Assembly: GCA_002733905.1 (NCBI GenBank)
Contig: NVXK01000012.1
Location: 38,362 to 102,361, forward strand
Source: Robiginitomaculum sp.
Lineage (GTDB): Bacteria > Pseudomonadota > Alphaproteobacteria > Caulobacterales > Maricaulaceae
Direction of reading: 5' to 3'
DNA length: 64,000 nucleotides
Shown one piece after another: positions 1 through 8,411 of the stretch; positions within the stretch are counted from its first letter, which is position 1; each line of letters begins with the position of its first letter. Position numbers and translations under genes: made by a program. The notes below the pieces were generated by a model that saw only the letters and a program-made list of their open reading frames with translations, was not told where the DNA came from and searched no databases.

Positions 1-97
1 GGCACATATATTTTATTTAGGGGTACATCTATAATTCTCATACATTTTGGATAAGGTATTTGTTGACCCGAGACAAGTGGTGGTTTTACACTTAGGC

Positions 98-757
98 ATG
101 AAAAAATATTGCATAAACACCGCGCCGATTATCAGTCTCCCTATTGTTGGTCGCGAGGATAGGTTTCCCGTCAGACGTATTTATTGCGTCGGCAAAAACT
201 ATAAGAAACATGTGGTGGAAATGGGCGGTGATCCCAAACGCTCCACCCCTATTTTTTTCACCAAAAGCCGTGAGACAATTGTGCAGGATGGAAGCAATAT
301 TCCCTACCCTCCTCTTACCCAAAACCTTCATTTCGAGGTCGAGTTGGTTGTTGCAATGGCTAGTGCAAAAGATATATTTGGCTATGGTGTTGGTATTGAT
401 ATGACGCGCCGTGACCTCCAGTCAATTGCCAAAGAAAGCGGTAGTCCTTGGGATATGGCGAAAAATTTCGACCAGAGCGCACCGTGCTCTGCACTCTTAC
501 CAAGAGACACTGCACCAGATTTAAAAACTGCAAAAATCAGCCTTGAGAAAAACGGCATGATCAAGCAAGACTCAACCCTTGATAATATGATTTGGTCAGT
601 AGACGAAATCATCGCACATCTTGCCAATAGCCTGACCTTAACAGCAGGCGATCTTATTTTTACGGGGACTCCCGAGGGGGTTGGCGAAGTGAAAAGCGGT
701 GAAACACTTATCGGGGCCATTGATGGGCTCCCTTCAATTACGGTGCATTATATATGA
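98..757 (+). CDS. Fumarylacetoacetate hydrolase (FAH) family protein
   Basis: A single-domain FAH-fold hydrolase of about 219 residues, likely acting on an acylpyruvate such as fumarylpyruvate or fumarylacetoacetate in the cytoplasm. Seen: the YCVGKNY entry motif, the metal-binding FEVEL segment, the GIDMTRRDLQ segment and the C-terminal GDLIFTGTPEGVG loop, all hallmarks of the family. I start it at the ATG at 98; an in-frame TTG at 47 would add 17 residues that do not resemble the family. Its stop overlaps the start of the zeta-class GST gene by four bases (ATGA), so the two are translationally coupled. This pairing is typical of gentisate or homogentisate degradation, where the isomerase feeds the hydrolase. 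The exact substrate is inferred, not shown. Confidence 0.88.
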   Translation: MKKYCINTAPIISLPIVGREDRFPVRRIYCVGKNYKKHVVEMGGDPKRSTPIFFTKSRETIVQDGSNIPYPPLTQNLHFEVELVVAMASAKDIFGYGVGIDMTRRDLQSIAKESGSPWDMAKNFDQSAPCSALLPRDTAPDLKTAKISLEKNGMIKQDSTLDNMIWSVDEIIAHLANSLTLTAGDLIFTGTPEGVGEVKSGETLIGAIDGLPSITVHYI

Positions 758-1401
758 GCGACTATACACTCCATAACTATTTCCGAAGTTCCACGTCTAT
801 ACGTGTGCGTGTGGCATTAAACCTCAAAGGTTTAGATTATAATTATCAAGCCTATGCGCTTTTGCCGAATGAACATAAGAGCGAAGCCTATTTACGCCTT
901 AACCCGCAAGGCCTCGTCCCTGCACTTGAGATTAAAGACACAGCAGTATTGAGCCAATCTCTGGCCATTATCGAGTATCTTGACGAAGTGCATCCAGAGC
1001 CTTCGCTTTTACCGTCCGACGCCCTTGGCCGCGCGCGCGTACGCGCATTGGCACAAATCATTGGATGCGACATTCACCCTTTGAACAATTTACGCATTTT
1101 GCGTAAACTCAAAGCCGATTTTGACGCCGACCAAAAGACGGTCAACGCATGGTTTGCACAATGGGTAGAGGAAGGTTTCACGGCCCTAGAACAACGCTTA
1201 GCCGAGCCTGAAACTGGCCAGTTCTGTCATGGGGATGCACCAAGCTTGGCCGATATATGCGTTTTTGCACAGGTGTTAAACAATGCACGTTTTAACATTG
1301 ACATGACGCCTTTTCCCAAGATTAATGCTATTCATGCACGGTGCCTGAAAATAGACGCCTTTATAAGGGCCATGCCAGACAAGCAACCCGACGCAGTATA
1401 A
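754..1401 (+). CDS. maiA: Maleylacetoacetate/maleylpyruvate isomerase (zeta-class GST)
   Basis: A 215-residue glutathione S-transferase of the zeta class, which uses glutathione to isomerise the cis double bond of maleylacetoacetate or maleylpyruvate. Seen: an N-terminal thioredoxin-like half with the SSTSIRVRVAL active-site motif (the class motif is SSxSxRVR), NPQGLVPAL for glutathione binding, QSLAIIEYL, and a helical half with DIHPLNNLRIL. Length is normal for the family. It overlaps the preceding FAH hydrolase by four bases, which fits consecutive steps of an aromatic-ring degradation pathway. No ring-cleaving dioxygenase lies next to it, so homogentisate and gentisate pathways cannot be told apart. 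Confidence 0.88.
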   Translation: MSDYTLHNYFRSSTSIRVRVALNLKGLDYNYQAYALLPNEHKSEAYLRLNPQGLVPALEIKDTAVLSQSLAIIEYLDEVHPEPSLLPSDALGRARVRALAQIIGCDIHPLNNLRILRKLKADFDADQKTVNAWFAQWVEEGFTALEQRLAEPETGQFCHGDAPSLADICVFAQVLNNARFNIDMTPFPKINAIHARCLKIDAFIRAMPDKQPDAV

Positions 1402-1431
1402 ATATTACGGGGAATTTTAAAGGGAAAAACC

Positions 1432-2544
1432 ATGTTAAAAAAATTATTCACAGGCATTGGGGTTCTCTTTATAGGGGTTATTGCTTATTTTCTCCTCTGG
1501 CCCGTTTCCGTTAACCCCGTCGTCTGGGACGCTCCGAAAAGCGAAGGGTATACGGGGAAATTTGCACCGAATACAAAACTCGCCAGCCTTGATCGTTTAT
1601 CAATTGGCGAACATCATGGGCCAGAAGATATTGACGGCCGCCTCGAAAACGGCCAATGGATTGTCTACACATCGACACAAAGCGGTGATATTATCCGCGT
1701 CAATACCCACGACAATACCCATAGCGTATTTGCCAATACGGGCGGTGTTGCCCTCGGCTTACAATTTGACGCAAGTGGGAATTTGATTATTGCCGATGCT
1801 CACAAAGGACTGTTGAGCATTGACGCTAGTGGTACGATAAGTGTTCTGACAGACACAACGGATGACGGGAGTCCAATTCTCTATGCTGACGAGATGGCAA
1901 TTGCCCAAGACGGGAAAATTTATTTCTCGGATGCCTCTACTAAGTTCGGTGCAAAAGCGGCTGGCTCCACATTAGCAGGCAGCGTTCTTGAACTGATTGA
2001 ACATGGGCGGACAGGTCGCATCCTTGTTTACAATCCACAAGACAAAACAACAAAAACGGTTATGGATACCCTTAGCTTTGCCAATGGTGTTGCCATGTGT
2101 CCAGATGATGATTGCATACTTGTCGTAGAAACAGGTAGCTATAGTATTAAACGCTTTTGGCTAAAAGGGCCTAAGAAAGGCCAGACCGATACAATCATTG
2201 AAAACCTGCCGGGGTTTCCTGACAATATTAATCGTGGGCAAGATGGGCGTTATTGGGTCGGCCTTACGAGTGCGCGTTCAGAGCCAATTGACAAGTTTTC
2301 TGGCAAACCATTCATAAGAAAAATCATTATGCGCCTGCCTGCATTTATGCGCCCACAAGCAGAAAATTACGGGTTTATTTTTGCGATTGATTATAACGGG
2401 AATTTACGCGCGCAATACCAAGACCCTACAGGCGCCTATCCCCTGACAACGGGCGCGACAGAGCTCGGTGATGGCTGGCTTTATATTGGCAGTCTCGGCG
2501 CATTAGAACTTGGCCGCAAAGATTTAAGGGGAGAAACGTTTTAA
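1432..2544 (+). CDS. SMP-30/gluconolactonase or strictosidine-synthase-like beta-propeller protein
   Basis: A 370-residue protein with one N-terminal membrane anchor (about residues 5–23, hydrophobic, preceded by KK) and then a six-bladed propeller. Recognisable pieces are GPEDI near residue 64, repeated blades of the LxFDxxGNLIIADAHKGL type, YADEMAIAQDGKIYFSDAS, FANGVAMCPDDDCILVVET and the late GFPDNINRGQDGRYWVG. These fit the strictosidine synthase-like/SMP-30 superfamily, whose bacterial members are lactonases or esterases with a bound divalent metal. The protein is probably anchored facing the periplasm. It lies 30 bases after the GST gene on the same strand and may belong to that transcript; the substrate is unknown. 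Confidence 0.75.
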   Translation: MLKKLFTGIGVLFIGVIAYFLLWPVSVNPVVWDAPKSEGYTGKFAPNTKLASLDRLSIGEHHGPEDIDGRLENGQWIVYTSTQSGDIIRVNTHDNTHSVFANTGGVALGLQFDASGNLIIADAHKGLLSIDASGTISVLTDTTDDGSPILYADEMAIAQDGKIYFSDASTKFGAKAAGSTLAGSVLELIEHGRTGRILVYNPQDKTTKTVMDTLSFANGVAMCPDDDCILVVETGSYSIKRFWLKGPKKGQTDTIIENLPGFPDNINRGQDGRYWVGLTSARSEPIDKFSGKPFIRKIIMRLPAFMRPQAENYGFIFAIDYNGNLRAQYQDPTGAYPLTTGATELGDGWLYIGSLGALELGRKDLRGETF

Positions 2545-2601
2545 CGCCTCCCCCCTTCATTGTTTTCAAGTCGATATTTGAGTTTAAATAAGCAGGCCTT
2601 C

Positions 2602-3354
2602 TTAAACAAGCAAACCTTGCGCCGTGCCGTGTAAACGAAATTTTTCGTCTAGCAAATCAAGTGTCACTGCCCATGCGCGGCGGTTCGAGGCTTCATTATA
2701 TTGCATGCCGTTGGCAGGGTCATTTGCGGCTTCCACTGTAAACGCATGTGACGTTTGCCCATAGGCATGAATTTGCCAATCACAGCCCGCTTTTGTTAGT
2801 TCTTTACCAAGGGCGGTCACGCTTGCAGGTGGCGCAAGAGGATCATCCCAACCATGTAGCGCCAGAACACTTGCTTTTATTTTTTGAGCAGGCAAATCAT
2901 TGCCGTCAAAAAGACCATGGAAACTAATCGCAGCTTTTAAAGCAATACCTGAACGGGCAAGATCAAGCGCGCACAAACCACCAAAACAAAAACCCATCAT
3001 AGCAATAGAACGCCCGTCGACTTGCTCGAAACCTTGCGCGGCGTCATAGGCAGCCATAAGACGTTTAAGCAGCATTTTACGATCATCTTTGAACGGCCCC
3101 ATAAGTGCAGCATTTTCTTCTGGCGTTGTGCCGTTTTTACCTTCGCCGTACACATCAATTGCAAATCCGACATAGCCCTGCGCCGCCATTTGAATGGCTT
3201 TGTCTTCTGCAAAGCCATTTCGCCCACTCCAGTCATGACCGATCATCACGCATGGTTTTGGATCAGCGAAGCTTTCATCCCACGCAAGATAGCCGATACA
3301 TTTTGTATCCCCGTCCATATATTCAACAGGTTTCGTCGTAATATTCATTGTCAT
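2602..3354 (-). CDS. Dienelactone hydrolase family protein
   Basis: A 250-residue alpha/beta hydrolase. Seen: the early GHDWSGRN segment, the nucleophile elbow GFCFGG with a cysteine where most hydrolases have serine, an aspartate in HGWDDPL, and a histidine in QTSHAFT; together these form the Cys–Asp–His triad of the dienelactone hydrolase family. The family hydrolyses lactones formed in chlorocatechol breakdown, but many members have other ester or lactone substrates. It is convergent with the SMP-30-like gene and follows an unlinked TPR gene, so the neighbourhood gives only a weak hint of aromatic or lactone metabolism. Start ATG at 3354; an alternative ATG at 3348 changes little. Confidence 0.85.
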   Translation of the reverse strand: MTMNITTKPVEYMDGDTKCIGYLAWDESFADPKPCVMIGHDWSGRNGFAEDKAIQMAAQGYVGFAIDVYGEGKNGTTPEENAALMGPFKDDRKMLLKRLMAAYDAAQGFEQVDGRSIAMMGFCFGGLCALDLARSGIALKAAISFHGLFDGNDLPAQKIKASVLALHGWDDPLAPPASVTALGKELTKAGCDWQIHAYGQTSHAFTVEAANDPANGMQYNEASNRRAWAVTLDLLDEKFRLHGTAQGLLV

Positions 3355-3399
3355 ATCGCTCTGCCTCTATGTCGTCTTGAAATATAAATTTAGCTTTAT

Positions 3400-3425
3400 T
3401 TTTGCGCGAACAACGTCGCGCAAAA
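3400..3425. promoter_or_regulatory. Inverted repeat upstream of the dienelactone hydrolase gene
   Basis: A perfect 10-bp inverted repeat (TTTTGCGCGA with TCGCGCAAAA) around a 6-base loop, about 46 bases upstream of the hydrolase start. It has no T-run after the stem on either strand in the position expected of a terminator, so an operator or leader hairpin is more likely. The role is inferred. Confidence 0.35.
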
Positions 3426-3503
3426 TGTCAGTTGCTCGCTCACTTACACGAAATTAACCGCTATGACTACGTTCAAAAACATCAAAATCAGTCGTTACAA
3501 TGC

Positions 3504-3545
3504 AAAACGCCAATTTAGCCGCATAGACGACTAAATTGGCGTTTT
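3504..3545 (-). terminator. Intrinsic terminator after the TPR gene
   Basis: A perfect 15-bp inverted repeat (AAAACGCCAATTTAG with CTAAATTGGCGTTTT) around a 12-base loop, 18 bases beyond the stop codon of the minus-strand TPR gene. The stem ends in a T-run on both strands, so it can terminate transcription in either direction. Confidence 0.8.
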
Positions 3546-3562
3546 AAATCAAAATGTACTGG

Positions 3563-4378
3563 TTAGCGTTTTGCCAAAGCTTTTTTCGCACCCTCATGAC
3601 CGCTCATTTTTATAGCAAGTTCATATTGGGTTTTCGCCGCAGTCATATCATCCAACTGCTTGTATAAATTTCCTAATCTAAAATGTGCATGTGGCGTATA
3701 CATTTTATCATCGGGGTAAGTTTCAAGGAATTTTACAAATGCTGCCTTACCTTTTTCAAGCTGAATATTGCCAACTTGGCTAATACGCCCCACTTGATAT
3801 AAACAATTTTTATCTACAGGTTCAAGTACAAGGCAGGCTTCAAAGCTTTGTAGCGCCGCCGCATAATTGTCCTCTGCGCTTTCAAGATTTCCGAGAAGTT
3901 GGTGTCCCTGCAATAGATCTTGTTTTGTAATTTCAGTGATAAGTTGTCGTGCGACGTCTTTGTCACCACCAGCGACGGAGGGAGCTTGAAGATGAAATTG
4001 AACAAGCCCGCTCATAGCGTCCAAATTACCGGGGGATAATTTTAGGCTATGCTCCATGGATTTTTTAATTTTCTTGGCCAGTTTTAATTTTTTCAACATA
4101 CCAACTTGCTCAATACGTCCTGCATATGCTTCGCTAAGAAGTTGGCTAATTTCAAGTGTATCTTCGCCATTAGACTGTGTGACGACAAGCATTTTAATCG
4201 CAGATTTAAACTCTTCTTTGCTTATGAGCTCTTGCGCTTGTGTAAACATTGCAGAGTGTTGAACTGCGGAAACGGCTGGTTGGCTTTCTACTTGTGCCAA
4301 AGCAATACTGCTCATATTTGAGAAAGTAAAAATTGTAGCGCCAACTAAAAACAACATTGATCTTCTAGGATTAAACAT
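3563..4378 (-). CDS. Exported tetratricopeptide-repeat protein
   Basis: A 271-residue protein with an N-terminal signal sequence (hydrophobic segment about residues 8–28, ending in a likely SIALA-Q cleavage site) and then helix-pair repeats typical of TPRs, for example the segments around AQELISKEEFKSAIKML, YAAALQSFEACLVLEP, HFRLGNLYKQLDD and MTAAKTQYELAI. TPR arrays are protein-binding scaffolds, so a periplasmic scaffold role is likely, but no specific partner can be named. The gene stands alone: a strong terminator follows it and a divergent promoter region separates it from the sterol-desaturase gene. Confidence 0.7.
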   Translation of the reverse strand: MFNPRRSMLFLVGATIFTFSNMSSIALAQVESQPAVSAVQHSAMFTQAQELISKEEFKSAIKMLVVTQSNGEDTLEISQLLSEAYAGRIEQVGMLKKLKLAKKIKKSMEHSLKLSPGNLDAMSGLVQFHLQAPSVAGGDKDVARQLITEITKQDLLQGHQLLGNLESAEDNYAAALQSFEACLVLEPVDKNCLYQVGRISQVGNIQLEKGKAAFVKFLETYPDDKMYTPHAHFRLGNLYKQLDDMTAAKTQYELAIKMSGHEGAKKALAKR

Positions 4379-4398
4379 CGTATTCGTCCCCCATTTTT

Positions 4399-4418
4399 AT
4401 ATGAAACAGTTTTCATAT
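4399..4418. promoter_or_regulatory. Palindrome between divergent genes (operator candidate)
   Basis: ATATGAAA and TTTCATAT flank CAGT, giving a 20-bp perfect dyad in the gap between the divergent TPR and desaturase genes, 21 bases before the TPR start. The surrounding sequence is AT-rich with a repeated ATATGGTA, as in a promoter. It is a plausible regulator site; the regulator is unknown. Confidence 0.4.
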
Positions 4419-4523
4419 GGTATATTTTATTATATGGTAATTATGCCAAGAGATAGAAATATCAACAGTTAAAGCCCACCCTGACGTATTTGTAACAGTT
4501 GACCAACCACAAAGAGAAACAGT

Positions 4524-5486
4524 TTGAAGAGCTTTCAATTTCCTGAAATCATTAAAAATCCATATTTTCCCGACGTTTTGTTATGGGCCATACCGTTTTT
4601 CGTGCTTGGCATTGCGCTTGAGCTATTGGCCTTAAAACGTCGTCCCGTCGAAAATGCTTACACACGCAAAGATGCCATCACCTCTGTTCTGATGGGGCTG
4701 GGGTCAAGTGTGACAGACACAGTATTCAAATTCATTCCCTTTGGCCTGTTAATTTTCGTATGGCAGTTTCGGGTCATCGACCTTGGCATGTCTATACCTA
4801 TTATTATGCTTGCCCTCGTCCTTGATGATTTTTCATATTATTGGCGACATTGGTTATCGCATAAATCAAGATGGTGCTGGGCTGTACATGTTGTCCATCA
4901 TTCGTCCGAGCATTTCAATTTGACAACAGCACTACGACAACCGTGGACAAGTAGTATTAGCGGCACGTTCATTTTACAAATACCTTTGGTTTTAATGGGG
5001 TTTCACCCATTTTTGCTCGCCTTTGTCTATATGATAAACTTGCTTTACCAATTCTGGTTCCATACTGAAACCATTACAAAAATGCCGTATTGGTTTGAAT
5101 ATATATTCAATACCCCCAGCCATCACCGTGTTCATCATGCGCGTAATCCACGTTATCTTGATGCCAATTTTGCAGGAATATTTATGATATGGGACCGTAT
5201 ATTTGGTACATTTGTTCCTGAACTAGACGATGAAAAACCAGACTACGGTATTGTTCACCAATTAAACTCCCACAATATTTTCAGAGTTTCTTTCCATGAA
5301 TTCATTGGCATTTTTAAAGATGTCTTTCAAAAAGGCCCAAGCATAGGCCAACGCATCCTCTATATATTTGCAGCCCCCGGTTATTCTCATGATAAAAGCC
5401 GCAAGACAGCAAATGACCTTAAGCGTGATTTTCTGGAAAAACACCCCGAGCAATCGGGGAGCCCAGGTCTTCCTAAAAACCTCTAA
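4524..5486 (+). CDS. Sterol desaturase / fatty acid hydroxylase family membrane protein
   Basis: A 320-residue integral membrane di-iron oxygenase. Seen: several hydrophobic helices (about residues 15–35, 55–105 and 150–180) and the three conserved histidine clusters HWLSHK, HVVHHSS and HHRVHHARN that bind the two irons. The family hydroxylates or desaturates lipids and sterols in the membrane; which lipid is used here cannot be read from the sequence. The first codon is TTG at 4524, preceded by an AAGAGAAA purine stretch; no ATG upstream is in frame. The last 30 residues are polar and rich in Lys, Asp and Pro and probably cytoplasmic. Confidence 0.85.
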   Translation: MKSFQFPEIIKNPYFPDVLLWAIPFFVLGIALELLALKRRPVENAYTRKDAITSVLMGLGSSVTDTVFKFIPFGLLIFVWQFRVIDLGMSIPIIMLALVLDDFSYYWRHWLSHKSRWCWAVHVVHHSSEHFNLTTALRQPWTSSISGTFILQIPLVLMGFHPFLLAFVYMINLLYQFWFHTETITKMPYWFEYIFNTPSHHRVHHARNPRYLDANFAGIFMIWDRIFGTFVPELDDEKPDYGIVHQLNSHNIFRVSFHEFIGIFKDVFQKGPSIGQRILYIFAAPGYSHDKSRKTANDLKRDFLEKHPEQSGSPGLPKNL

Positions 5487-5592
5487 GCACACATACTTCA
5501 CGCCAAAATTAACATAATATTAGCCATATTTGCGCATTATGCCCGTGAAATCTTTATCATAGCCACGGGCGAGCTATTTAGGAGCGGGTATT

Positions 5593-6411
5593 ATGCGTAT
5601 TTCAACTGGGATAATTATGAGTGTTAGTGCTTTGGTCTTGGCCAATTGTGCGACGCCAAACAGTAATCCGATTTACCAACAAACAACGAAATACCAATCA
5701 AGTGTGCCAACGACACACATGACGGCTCAAAACGTAAATTACGAAACACAAAACCCGGCGACAGTTACATATGCCAATCATACAGTGCCAGCATATCGCA
5801 CCAATACAGAACATTCACAAAATCAACTGGCGCGTTCTACACACGCTCAACAAGAGTGTGTCTCAAACGGCACACTTAGAGACGGAACATATGATTGCGT
5901 ACCAGTTTCAATTGCCGTTAATGCTTCTCAGGGCATGGCCGTTGTAACACCAGCATACCAAGCCCCCCAAACTATGGTGCAAAATGTATCGACAACGCAA
6001 AACTATGTTTCAGGTGTGCGATCACCCGCGACACCACAGATTGTAGAGAATATAAATAATATCGGCGAAGACGGAACCCCTGGTTACTACGCTGTAAATA
6101 ACATTCACAACGATACGGCGAGTGAGGTTGTCTCTATGGCAGCGGAACGAACAGATCAGAGCCCTGTGCACATCATAGATTCCAGTCAACATATATCGCG
6201 CCAAACACCTGTGACCACACAAATTCCTGTTGCACAAACGTCAATGAATATACATCAACATGTGATCATTCCTGGCGATACAGTTTACAGTCTTGCACGT
6301 AAATCCTGTGTGAGTGTCGGTGTATTAAAAGCGGCAAATAACATTAACAATGATTTTTATATTCGCGTTGGTGATAAAATATCCCTCCCCGCTTCAAAAT
6401 GCAGCGATTAG
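5593..6411 (+). CDS. LysM-domain lipoprotein
   Basis: A 272-residue outer-surface or periplasmic lipoprotein. The signal peptide ends in a lipobox, LANC, so Cys19 should be lipidated. Residues 20–220 are low in predicted structure and rich in Thr, Asn, Gln and Val. A C-terminal LysM module (about 223–268) carries HVIIPGDTVYSLA and VGDKISLP, the peptidoglycan-binding signature. This architecture resembles NlpD-type proteins but lacks the LytM peptidase domain, so it is a peptidoglycan-binding lipoprotein only. A good AGGAG site precedes the ATG. A hairpin starts seven bases after its stop codon. Confidence 0.8.
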   Translation: MRISTGIIMSVSALVLANCATPNSNPIYQQTTKYQSSVPTTHMTAQNVNYETQNPATVTYANHTVPAYRTNTEHSQNQLARSTHAQQECVSNGTLRDGTYDCVPVSIAVNASQGMAVVTPAYQAPQTMVQNVSTTQNYVSGVRSPATPQIVENINNIGEDGTPGYYAVNNIHNDTASEVVSMAAERTDQSPVHIIDSSQHISRQTPVTTQIPVAQTSMNIHQHVIIPGDTVYSLARKSCVSVGVLKAANNINNDFYIRVGDKISLPASKCSD

Positions 6412-6418
6412 GAATTTC

Positions 6419-6463
6419 ATTTCCCTTTTTTACATGTATAAATACATTGAAAAAAAGGGAAAT
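6419..6463 (+). promoter_or_regulatory. Hairpin that buries the pyruvate kinase ribosome binding site
   Basis: ATTTCCCTTTTTT (6419–6431) is perfectly complementary to AAAAAAGGGAAAT (6451–6463), a 13-bp stem with a 19-base loop. The 3' arm contains the only Shine–Dalgarno-like sequence (AAGGGA) for pyruvate kinase, whose ATG is at 6466. The hairpin may also act as a weak terminator for the LysM gene. The regulatory role is inferred. Confidence 0.55.
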
Positions 6464-6465
6464 TC

Positions 6466-7878
6466 ATGCGTACACGTCTTGCCAAAATTGTTGCGACTGT
6501 CGGGCCTGCTAGCGCGGCGCCTTCCAATCTTAAACTTTTACACGAAGTCGGCGTAGATGCCTTTCGATTAAATTTTTCCCACGGTAGCCATGCAGATCAT
6601 GCGCGTTCTGTGACTGCCATTCGTGACATTGAAAAAACATCTGGTTCTCCCATAGCGATTATCGCAGATATGCAAGGACCCAAACTTCGTGTTGGCCCAT
6701 TTGAAAAGGGACAAATTGAGCTCCGCTACGGCGAGAGTATCGACATAGAAATCAGTACAGCGCTAGGACGTGACGGGCTTATCCGCCTTCCCCACCCTGA
6801 ACTTCTTGCCGCCCTCGCACCAGGCAATGCTTTGAAATTTGATGACGGAAAACTGATGGTAACCATCACTGAAGTTAACAAAACAGGCATGAAAGCACGC
6901 GTCGATGTCCCCGGTATTTTAAAGGATAAAAAGGGGGTCAATGTTATTGGCGCTGTCCTGCCTCTGTCGGCAATGACGGACAAAGATAAAATTGATATGG
7001 TTTTCGCACTTGAACAAAAAGTTGACTATATTGCCCTCTCTTTTGTGCAAACTGCGCAAGATGTTGTGGATGCACAAAAAATCATAAAAGGCCAAGCCCG
7101 CCTTATTGTCAAAATTGAAAAACCATCCGCGGTTGATGATCTCGAAGAAATATTAGAACTTGCAGATGCAGCTATGGTTGCGCGTGGTGACTTGGGTGTT
7201 GAACTTGCCCTTGAACAGGTGCCTGTCGTACAACGTAAAATTATCGCCATGGCACGTGCCCTTGGCAAGCCCGTCATTGTCGCTACGCATATGTTAGAAA
7301 GCATGATTGACGCGCCGACACCGACACGCGCCGAAGCGTCCGATGTTGCCACTGCAATTTACCAAGGTGCGGACGCAGTTATGTTGAGTGCGGAAACTGC
7401 CGTTGGTCGTCATCCTGCCACGGCTGTAGCAATCATGGACCGTATTATCGGCGCTGCTGAAATGGATCCGACCTACCCAGACTTCTACACACGCGCAAAT
7501 TTACGCCCACAAGCCACTGTCAATGATGCTATCAGCCAATCCGTTCGCGGCGTGGCACACGTACTGGACTGTAAAGCCGTGATTGGTTTTACGACATCGG
7601 GTTCGACTGTCGCGCGTATTGCGCGTGAGCGACCACCGTGCCAAATCATTGGCATGACACCCGACAAGCGCACGGCAAGTGCAATGGCGCTGATATGGGG
7701 CGTACAATCCGTTGTCATGGATGATCCAAAAGATTTTCATGATATGCTGGCTATGACCCAAACTGTCGCCAAAGAAAAAGGCAATGTGAAAGTCGGCGAA
7801 ACAATCGTTATCACCGCTGGCATCCCATTTGGCCGCGCTGGTACTACGGATACACTGAAGATTGCAACGATAGATTAG
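6466..7878 (+). CDS. pyk: Pyruvate kinase
   Basis: A 470-residue pyruvate kinase, which makes ATP and pyruvate from phosphoenolpyruvate and ADP at the end of glycolysis. Seen: the N-terminal KIVATVGPAS, the FRLNFSHGSH segment, ADMQGPKLRVG, the catalytic lysine motif IVKIEKPSAVDDL, the metal-binding ARGDLGVEL, the signature ATHMLESM and the SAETAVGRHP loop, followed by a regulatory C-domain (about 345–470). Length is normal for bacterial type enzymes. Its translation start lies at the foot of a strong hairpin, which suggests post-transcriptional control. It is convergent with a DUF2867 gene two bases away. Confidence 0.97.
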   Translation: MRTRLAKIVATVGPASAAPSNLKLLHEVGVDAFRLNFSHGSHADHARSVTAIRDIEKTSGSPIAIIADMQGPKLRVGPFEKGQIELRYGESIDIEISTALGRDGLIRLPHPELLAALAPGNALKFDDGKLMVTITEVNKTGMKARVDVPGILKDKKGVNVIGAVLPLSAMTDKDKIDMVFALEQKVDYIALSFVQTAQDVVDAQKIIKGQARLIVKIEKPSAVDDLEEILELADAAMVARGDLGVELALEQVPVVQRKIIAMARALGKPVIVATHMLESMIDAPTPTRAEASDVATAIYQGADAVMLSAETAVGRHPATAVAIMDRIIGAAEMDPTYPDFYTRANLRPQATVNDAISQSVRGVAHVLDCKAVIGFTTSGSTVARIARERPPCQIIGMTPDKRTASAMALIWGVQSVVMDDPKDFHDMLAMTQTVAKEKGNVKVGETIVITAGIPFGRAGTTDTLKIATID

Positions 7879-7880
7879 TG

Positions 7881-8411
7881 TTAAGCCCGTTGCATTTTAC
7901 GGCGTACTCTTTTCAACATTTGCTTTACAATGATGCGGTGAAACACGCCAACTGGCAGCATATATATTTTTCCAAATAAATTATGAGTGACAACAGAAGA
8001 GGTTATTTCCAACACCGATCCTGTTTTTTCTTTTGTCGTTGTCACACAGGTCATCACATCCAAATGTTTATCACGCGCCGTTAAGGTAAGAATATTGGGA
8101 TCAATTTTCTCGATTAAAAAAAAATCTATTTTGTCGCCGGCCGTAAGATTTTCATGTCGCGCACCTGAAAACCCACCGATTTTCTTCACCCCAAACTTCG
8201 CAGAGATAAAATCACGAACACGGAAAGCTGTACTCAATAATGGTAATGGCTCGGACATTACCCCATCCCATGCCGCAAGGGCAGTGATGTTTTTGGGAAG
8301 AGAAATAGATTGCAAATCAAAATAATCAAGAGTGTCATAAGATGAAACTAAATCGACATTCGGCGCTATAAAATTTGGATTATTTGGGGGCATTTTTCTT
8401 CTCGGCGACAT
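7881..8411 (-). CDS. DUF2867 family protein
   Basis: About 176 residues from the ATG at 8411. The sequence has the family look of DUF2867: an acidic and aromatic start (DLVSSYDTLDYFDLQ), then FRVRDFISAKFGVKKIGGF, a central strand-rich stretch LTARDKHLDVMTCVT, and a basic amphipathic C-terminus ending in RVRRKMQ. The function of the family is unknown. Longer in-frame starts exist, but the chosen ATG gives a 32-base overlap with the preceding Cache gene (a later ATG at 8393 gives a 14-base overlap). It is the third gene of a tight minus-strand operon after the TAXI and Cache proteins, so a role in that signalling or uptake module is inferred. Confidence 0.65.
   Translation of the reverse strand: MSPRRKMPPNNPNFIAPNVDLVSSYDTLDYFDLQSISLPKNITALAAWDGVMSEPLPLLSTAFRVRDFISAKFGVKKIGGFSGARHENLTAGDKIDFFLIEKIDPNILTLTARDKHLDVMTCVTTTKEKTGSVLEITSSVVTHNLFGKIYMLPVGVFHRIIVKQMLKRVRRKMQRA

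Noticed and set aside
47-97. Longer start (TTG at 47) for the left-end FAH gene
   Set aside because: The added 17 residues are not FAH-like and the ATG at 98 gives the expected beginning of the family.
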